A DNA stretch of 9,277 nt. Origin: Pseudomonadota bacterium. GTDB lineage: Bacteria > Pseudomonadota > Alphaproteobacteria > Rhizobiales > Xanthobacteraceae. Made by a program: the position numbers and the translations under genes. The notes beneath the pieces were generated by a model. It did not search any database and was not told the DNA's origin. It worked only from the letters and a program-made list of their open reading frames with translations. The stretch is from positions 1 through 9,277 of the forward strand of contig JAEYTQ010000793.1 of NCBI GenBank assembly GCA_023433965.1, given 5' to 3'. How positions within the stretch are numbered: position 1 is the stretch's first letter; each line of letters begins with the position of its first letter. This document shows, one piece after another, positions 5,736 through 9,277 of this stretch.

Positions 5736-7082
5736 ATGATTGAAGCCATCCTCCAGTTCATGCGGCGCGACGTGACGCGCGGTGTTGCCGGGACCATCCT
5801 CCTCAAGGTGGGCAGCGGCGTGCTCGCGTTTGCCTTGTTCTCGTTGGCGGCACGAACGATGTCGCCTGACGGCTTCGGCATCTACGCGACCTGGCTTTCG
5901 GTGGCCCAGATCGCAGCCGTCGTGGGACTGGTCGGTCAGGAAGCGTTGCTGGTCCGATTCCTGAACGAATATCAGGTCGGTGATCGGCCGGACCTCACCA
6001 AGGGCATCCTGCTTTCCAGCCTGAAGATCACCTCCGTCGCAATGCTGATCGTAATTACCGGCATCGCAGGCGTGGCGAGCGCGCGTGGCGACGGGTGGCT
6101 GCTGATCATTGCCGTGTCGGCCTACACCGCGGTCAACGCCGGCGTGATGCTTGGAAGTCAGATCGCGAGATCGCTGGTCAGCATTCTCATGGGCGAAGGC
6201 AATCGCGAGTTCTTCTGGCGGGCCATCGTCGTGACGTTTCTGTTGGTCATGCTGCTCGGCCATCGGCAGCTCGATCCCGCCGAATTGTTCGCGGTGATGA
6301 CGATTGCGCTGTCGGTGGGTCTCGCTGCGCAGATCATTTCGATCGCGCGGGTCCTGCCGGATCTTCGCGACACGCCCGCGCGGTCCGAAACGGCCCGCTG
6401 GCGATCGAGTGCCCCTCACTTCTGGCTCGCATCGATCCTCGAAGCGGCCAACCAATATTTCGACGTCATTCTGGTCTACTGGATGCTGGATTCGGCAACC
6501 GCCGGAATCTACTTCGCCGCCTCGCGCCTCGCCAACATCTTCGCCATGCTGTCCGCGGCGCTGTACACGTTCGGCGCGCGCCGGCTTCCGTCGCTGTATT
6601 TCAGCAAGAACCAGAAGGAGTTCGAGCGGACCTTGCGATTGATGGCGGAGGTGACCGCGCTTTGCGTCATCGCCGGCCTCGCCGCGATCTGGCTCGGCGG
6701 CGACTACCTCCTCCACCTGTTCGGACCTCACTTCACCGAGCAGCACTGGGTCCTGATCGTGCTCGCAATCGGAACCGCCATCCAGGCGGCCGGCGGCCCG
6801 GCTGCCGCGATCCTGCAGCTGACCGGTCATGAACGAATCTATGTCCCCGTCGTCGCCGCCAACGTCACGCTGCGGCTCGTGGGATTTCTCGTCCTCATTC
6901 CCTGGCTCGGCGTGCTTGGCGCCGCGATTTCGGCGACGGTGTCGCTCGCGCTGGCGACGATCGCCCTGAACGTCCTCTGCCGCCGGCGAAGCGGAGTTGA
7001 TCCTTCGGTTCTCGTGCTCTTGCGCTGGCCTGCATCGTGGCGCGGCAACTATGCAGTCCGCAGTGCGGACTCGCGTGACTAG
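5736..7082 (+). CDS. Wzx-like polysaccharide flippase (MOP superfamily membrane protein)
   Basis: 448 residues, strongly hydrophobic, with about 12 likely membrane helices. Clear ones lie near residues 17-38, 48-68, 97-115, 120-140, 162-176, 185-205, 308-322, 337-357, 370-390 and 394-414. An N-terminal Arg-rich stretch (10-15) and the GxGxY-like pattern at 46-50 (GFGIY) match polysaccharide biosynthesis proteins (Polysacc_synt, PF01943/PF13440). Family role: move undecaprenyl-linked glycan repeat units across the inner membrane. I keep ATG 5736; ATG 5760 (residue 9) is an alternative, and neither has an obvious ribosome site. The polar C-terminal tail (about 415-448) is cytoplasmic or disordered. 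Its neighbours are a sugar acyltransferase and a glycosyltransferase, which fits export of a surface glycan. The substrate cannot be told from sequence. Confidence 0.9.
   Translation: MIEAILQFMRRDVTRGVAGTILLKVGSGVLAFALFSLAARTMSPDGFGIYATWLSVAQIAAVVGLVGQEALLVRFLNEYQVGDRPDLTKGILLSSLKITSVAMLIVITGIAGVASARGDGWLLIIAVSAYTAVNAGVMLGSQIARSLVSILMGEGNREFFWRAIVVTFLLVMLLGHRQLDPAELFAVMTIALSVGLAAQIISIARVLPDLRDTPARSETARWRSSAPHFWLASILEAANQYFDVILVYWMLDSATAGIYFAASRLANIFAMLSAALYTFGARRLPSLYFSKNQKEFERTLRLMAEVTALCVIAGLAAIWLGGDYLLHLFGPHFTEQHWVLIVLAIGTAIQAAGGPAAAILQLTGHERIYVPVVAANVTLRLVGFLVLIPWLGVLGAAISATVSLALATIALNVLCRRRSGVDPSVLVLLRWPASWRGNYAVRSADSRD
7055..7071 (+). terminator. Perfect hairpin at the 3' end of the flippase gene
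   Basis: AGTCCGC-AGT-GCGGACT is a 7-bp perfect stem with a 3-nt loop, ending nine bases before the TAG stop. A second, bulged stem (CGCGTGAC with GTCGCG, about 7072-7090) covers the stop codon itself. No T-tract follows. It may be a terminator-like or mRNA-stabilising structure, or chance within codons for VRSAD. Confidence 0.3.
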
Positions 7083-7288
7083 GTGTCGCGCGCCGGCACG
7101 GAGCATCGCCGCTTGGTTAACGCGGGCGCCGCGTCCCAGCCGGGGACCATTAGAAATGCCGCGTTAACGACGTCGCGGCCGTTGCACGCATTAACTCCAT
7201 TTGCCGCTAATCGGTGTCCGCCTGAGGCCCGCATGATAGGTACGGAGTTAAGAAGGTGAAGATTTGGTTTCTCTAGCGGTCGGAATCC
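7083..7288. other. Intergenic region with several TTAA-containing motifs
   Basis: About 206 bases without a supported gene. TTAA occurs at 7117-7120, 7164-7167, 7191-7194 and 7248-7251, a cluster for so GC-rich a sequence, and TAACGACG at 7165-7172 repeats a motif of the other gaps. The spacing does not match the TTAA-N7-TTAA of CtrA. An 8-codon frame at 7233-7259 has no support. A promoter for the glycosyltransferase gene is likely here but I cannot place it. Confidence 0.4.
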
Positions 7289-8464
7289 GTGCTCCACTAT
7301 CAGCCGAACAAGCACTTGAGCGCGACGAACGCGACGGCACCCGCGCCGCCGGGTAGCGACGGGCGGAAGCTGCACGTGCTTCTCGCACAGACGCAGGCGG
7401 AGAATGCCGGTGCGCAGGAGATCTCCCGGCTTCTCGGCGCCGGGCTGGCTGCGCGCGGTCATCGCGTCACTCATCTGTTCTTCTTCCGTAAATCCAGCTC
7501 CTTCGACGAGCCGCCCGATACGCTCTACTGTGCGCCGCGCCGGCCGGGCAACCCGGTCGCACTGCTGCGGATGCTGTGGACGCTCGGCCGCCATGTGAGG
7601 ACCACCAGGCCTGACGCCGTCCTGACGTTCCAGCATTTCGGCAACGTCATCGGCGCTGGGGTGACGCGTCTCGTCAGCGGCGCGCCCGTGATCGCAAATC
7701 AGGTCTCATCCGCGCTGTCGATGAGCTGGCCAATCCGCGCCGCGGACATCGTCATGGGTAGCCTGGGCTTCTTCGACCGCATCACGCTCAACTCGAAAGA
7801 CATGGAACGCGAATATTCGCGTTATCCCGCCGCTTATCGATCGCGCATGGTGCATGTACCCCACGGCTTCGACGACAAGGCCCCCACCCTGTCGAAGGGC
7901 GCCGCACGACAGAAGTTCGACCTGCCGCCGGATCGGGTCCTGCTCGGTTGCGCGGCGCGGCTGCATCCGCACAAGCGACTCGATGCCGCGATACGCCTGT
8001 TGCCGGATGAGCCCTCCTGGCACCTTGCGCTCGCCGGCCAGGGGGCCGACGAGGCCCGGCTGAGACAGCTCGCGAGTGAATTGAGCGTGTCGGACAGGCT
8101 GCATCTGCTCGGGGAAATTGCCCCCAGCGGAATGGCGGACTTCCTGGCCTGTCTGGACGTGTTCGTATTTCCGACGCAGGCCGAGACGTTCGGTCTTGCT
8201 GCGGTCGAGGCCGCAAACGCCGGAGTTCCCTCCGTCGTGACCGATCTTCCCGTCTTGCGCGAAGTGCTGTCCTACGAAGGCAGACCGACTGCGCTCTTCG
8301 TCGACGCCTCTGATCATGCCAAGCTCTCCGCAGCGGTCTCCAGGCTGGTAACCGACAATCAACTGCGTGACGAACTGCGACAAAACGCCAAAGGCCTGCG
8401 GCTGCGCTATTCGGTAGATGCCATGGTGGAGGAATACATTCGTATTCTCGATCAGGTCGTTTGA
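7289..8464 (+). CDS. GT4-family glycosyltransferase
   Basis: 391 residues, typical for GT-B retaining enzymes of CAZy family GT4. Residues about 28-195 form the acceptor-side Rossmann domain (LHVLLAQTQAENAGAQEISRLL and HFGNVIGAG stand out). Residues about 205-370 form the nucleotide-sugar domain (Glycos_transf_1). Key features are CAARLHPHKRLD at 221-232 with K229, the GQG loop at 250-252, and the E-x7-E motif E299...E307 in AETFGLAAVEA, which binds the donor. No signal peptide or membrane span; it probably works at the inner face of the membrane, adding a sugar to a lipid-linked glycan. The GTG at 7289 is chosen because an in-frame TAG lies at 7274; a GGA four bases upstream is a weak ribosome site. 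The first 25 residues are low-complexity, so TTG 7316 could also be the start. Donor and acceptor are unknown. Confidence 0.92.
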   Translation: MLHYQPNKHLSATNATAPAPPGSDGRKLHVLLAQTQAENAGAQEISRLLGAGLAARGHRVTHLFFFRKSSSFDEPPDTLYCAPRRPGNPVALLRMLWTLGRHVRTTRPDAVLTFQHFGNVIGAGVTRLVSGAPVIANQVSSALSMSWPIRAADIVMGSLGFFDRITLNSKDMEREYSRYPAAYRSRMVHVPHGFDDKAPTLSKGAARQKFDLPPDRVLLGCAARLHPHKRLDAAIRLLPDEPSWHLALAGQGADEARLRQLASELSVSDRLHLLGEIAPSGMADFLACLDVFVFPTQAETFGLAAVEAANAGVPSVVTDLPVLREVLSYEGRPTALFVDASDHAKLSAAVSRLVTDNQLRDELRQNAKGLRLRYSVDAMVEEYIRILDQVV

Positions 8465-8470
8465 CCTGAT
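8451..8470 (+). terminator. Perfect inverted repeat spanning the glycosyltransferase stop codon
   Basis: ATCAGGTC-GTTT-GACCTGAT: 8-bp perfect arms around a 4-nt loop that includes the first base of the TGA stop. The next gene starts 24 bases later with no T-tract between. It could act in translational coupling, partial termination, or as mRNA processing or stability structure between two genes that are probably co-transcribed. Confidence 0.4.
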
Positions 8471-8493
8471 GCGCTGAAGCAGATTGGCTCGAC

Positions 8494-9277
8494 ATGATCA
8501 TCGAGTTTCGCTGTGAACGTGAGTATCCGCGGCGCTGGATGTGCCGCGAGACGCTGTCGGTCGACGGCCGGGACGTTCCGGTGCAGATTGCATGGACGGC
8601 GACGGTGGAGCCGCGGCCCGCAGGACTCGACACTCTGTTCGAGCTCGAACGCGTGGTGCTGCACAAGGGCAAGCATTGCGACGCCAGCAAGCCGACCGTC
8701 ATTCCGGAACGGAGGCAGGTTCATCGCGAGCCGGCCGACGTGGTCGTCGATTTTACGGGCGCCGCGCGGAATCCGAATTGCACTGCCCGGCTGTATCTTC
8801 GGCCGCTGTTCAACGGAGCCGCCGGCGAAAACGCGGCGCTCGCCGCCATTCTCGCCGGCGACCTGCCTGTGATCGAGATCGTCAACGACATCGACGGCTC
8901 CGTCCTGGACCGGGGCCATCCGTCCGGAGAAATTGCCGCAGGCCTCAGCGGCGCACTGGACACTGTCATGGCACGCACCGTGACGATGGTGACGGCGATC
9001 CTCTCCGGCCGACCACGCATCGTGCCACAGCTGGTGCACTCCGCAGGAGATCACCTGCGCCGGAGCCCCGTTGGCTACGTCGCGCGCGGGTTGGCCGTGT
9101 CCGTCGCGAAGGAGATGTATCGCCTTTGCTGCTATGCCCCGCATTGGCAAATCGGGTGGCGCTTCAACGACGGCGCGGGCGTTTGGCAGACCGGAGATCT
9201 GTCCGGTCCAGGCTGGAACGTTCTCGGAGATCCCGGAACCCACTTCTATGCCGATCCCTTTCCGATCACCTGGCAGG
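8494..9277 (+). CDS. Formyltransferase-like / GINT1-like glycosyltransferase, 3' end beyond window
   Basis: 261 codons are visible with no stop, so the gene runs off the right edge. Residues about 1-170 look like the Rossmann-like N-terminal part that databases often label formyl transferase. LFELERVVL (48-56), PADVVVDFTG (80-89) and a PVIEIVNDIDGSVLDRG stretch (125-141) match what I recall of that group. Residues 217-223 read HWQIGWR and 251-257 FYADPFP. These are hallmarks of the family named after plant glucosamine inositolphosphorylceramide transferase (GINT1), where a five-bladed propeller-like domain usually follows. No signal peptide. ATG 8494 is chosen as the first start after the preceding stop, 29 bases away, which suggests one operon with the GT4 gene. 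The ribosome site is weak. The bacterial substrate is unknown; a sugar of the surface glycan is likely from context. Confidence 0.78.
   Translation, partial: MIIEFRCEREYPRRWMCRETLSVDGRDVPVQIAWTATVEPRPAGLDTLFELERVVLHKGKHCDASKPTVIPERRQVHREPADVVVDFTGAARNPNCTARLYLRPLFNGAAGENAALAAILAGDLPVIEIVNDIDGSVLDRGHPSGEIAAGLSGALDTVMARTVTMVTAILSGRPRIVPQLVHSAGDHLRRSPVGYVARGLAVSVAKEMYRLCCYAPHWQIGWRFNDGAGVWQTGDLSGPGWNVLGDPGTHFYADPFPITWQ

Noticed and set aside
4998..7106. Very long open frame (702 codons) antisense to the acyltransferase end and the flippase
   Set aside because: Its translation is rich in Arg, His, Asp and Gln with no recognisable fold. It opposes a well-supported membrane protein gene and crosses a gap. 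It is a composition artefact.
7117..7251. Cluster of TTAA sites as possible CtrA binding boxes
   Set aside because: CtrA boxes need TTAA-N7-TTAA; the spacings here are 47, 27 and 57 bases between starts.
7788..8702. 304-codon frame antisense to the glycosyltransferase
   Set aside because: Ser/Arg-rich with no domain, opposite a GT4 enzyme with intact catalytic motifs.

Overview
The window is GC-rich, densely coding DNA of an alphaproteobacterium, most likely of the Bradyrhizobium/Rhodopseudomonas group. That assignment rests on base and codon use, on the gene set, and on two small proteins I recall as common in that group. No database search was possible. I see no tRNA, rRNA, CRISPR array, insertion sequence or phage gene. 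Seven protein genes are supported; the first and last are cut by the window edges.

Left part (1-3960), redox and envelope genes. A large multi-cluster 4Fe-4S protein runs off the left edge on the + strand. It converges, 32 bp apart, with a minus-strand pair: an 86-residue secreted Pro/Gly-rich protein, followed by a periplasmic fusion of a seven-bladed WD40 propeller and a class I cytochrome c. The 4Fe-4S protein is cytoplasmic and resembles iron-sulfur partners of formate dehydrogenase-type or Hdr-type systems. The cytochrome is exported. Divergent from the pair is a 40-residue single-span membrane protein with a very good ribosome binding site and a plausible promoter. Overlapping palindromes sit on its -35 region.

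Right part (4194-9277), an exopolysaccharide or surface-glycan locus, all on the + strand. In order it holds a CelD/BcsL-type GNAT acyltransferase, a Wzx-like polysaccharide flippase of the MOP superfamily, a GT4 glycosyltransferase, and the start of a formyltransferase-like/GINT1-like glycosyltransferase. Together these could build, modify and export a glycan. The last two genes are 29 bp apart and probably co-transcribed. The first three are separated by unusually long gaps (417 and 206 bp) that hold recurring TAACGA motifs and several small hairpins. Three of these genes end at or beside a perfect inverted repeat.

I found no clearly new multi-gene system. The best leads are the WD40-cytochrome fusion with its small secreted partner, the 40-residue membrane protein with its palindromic promoter region, and the recurring intergenic motif and hairpins of the glycan locus.
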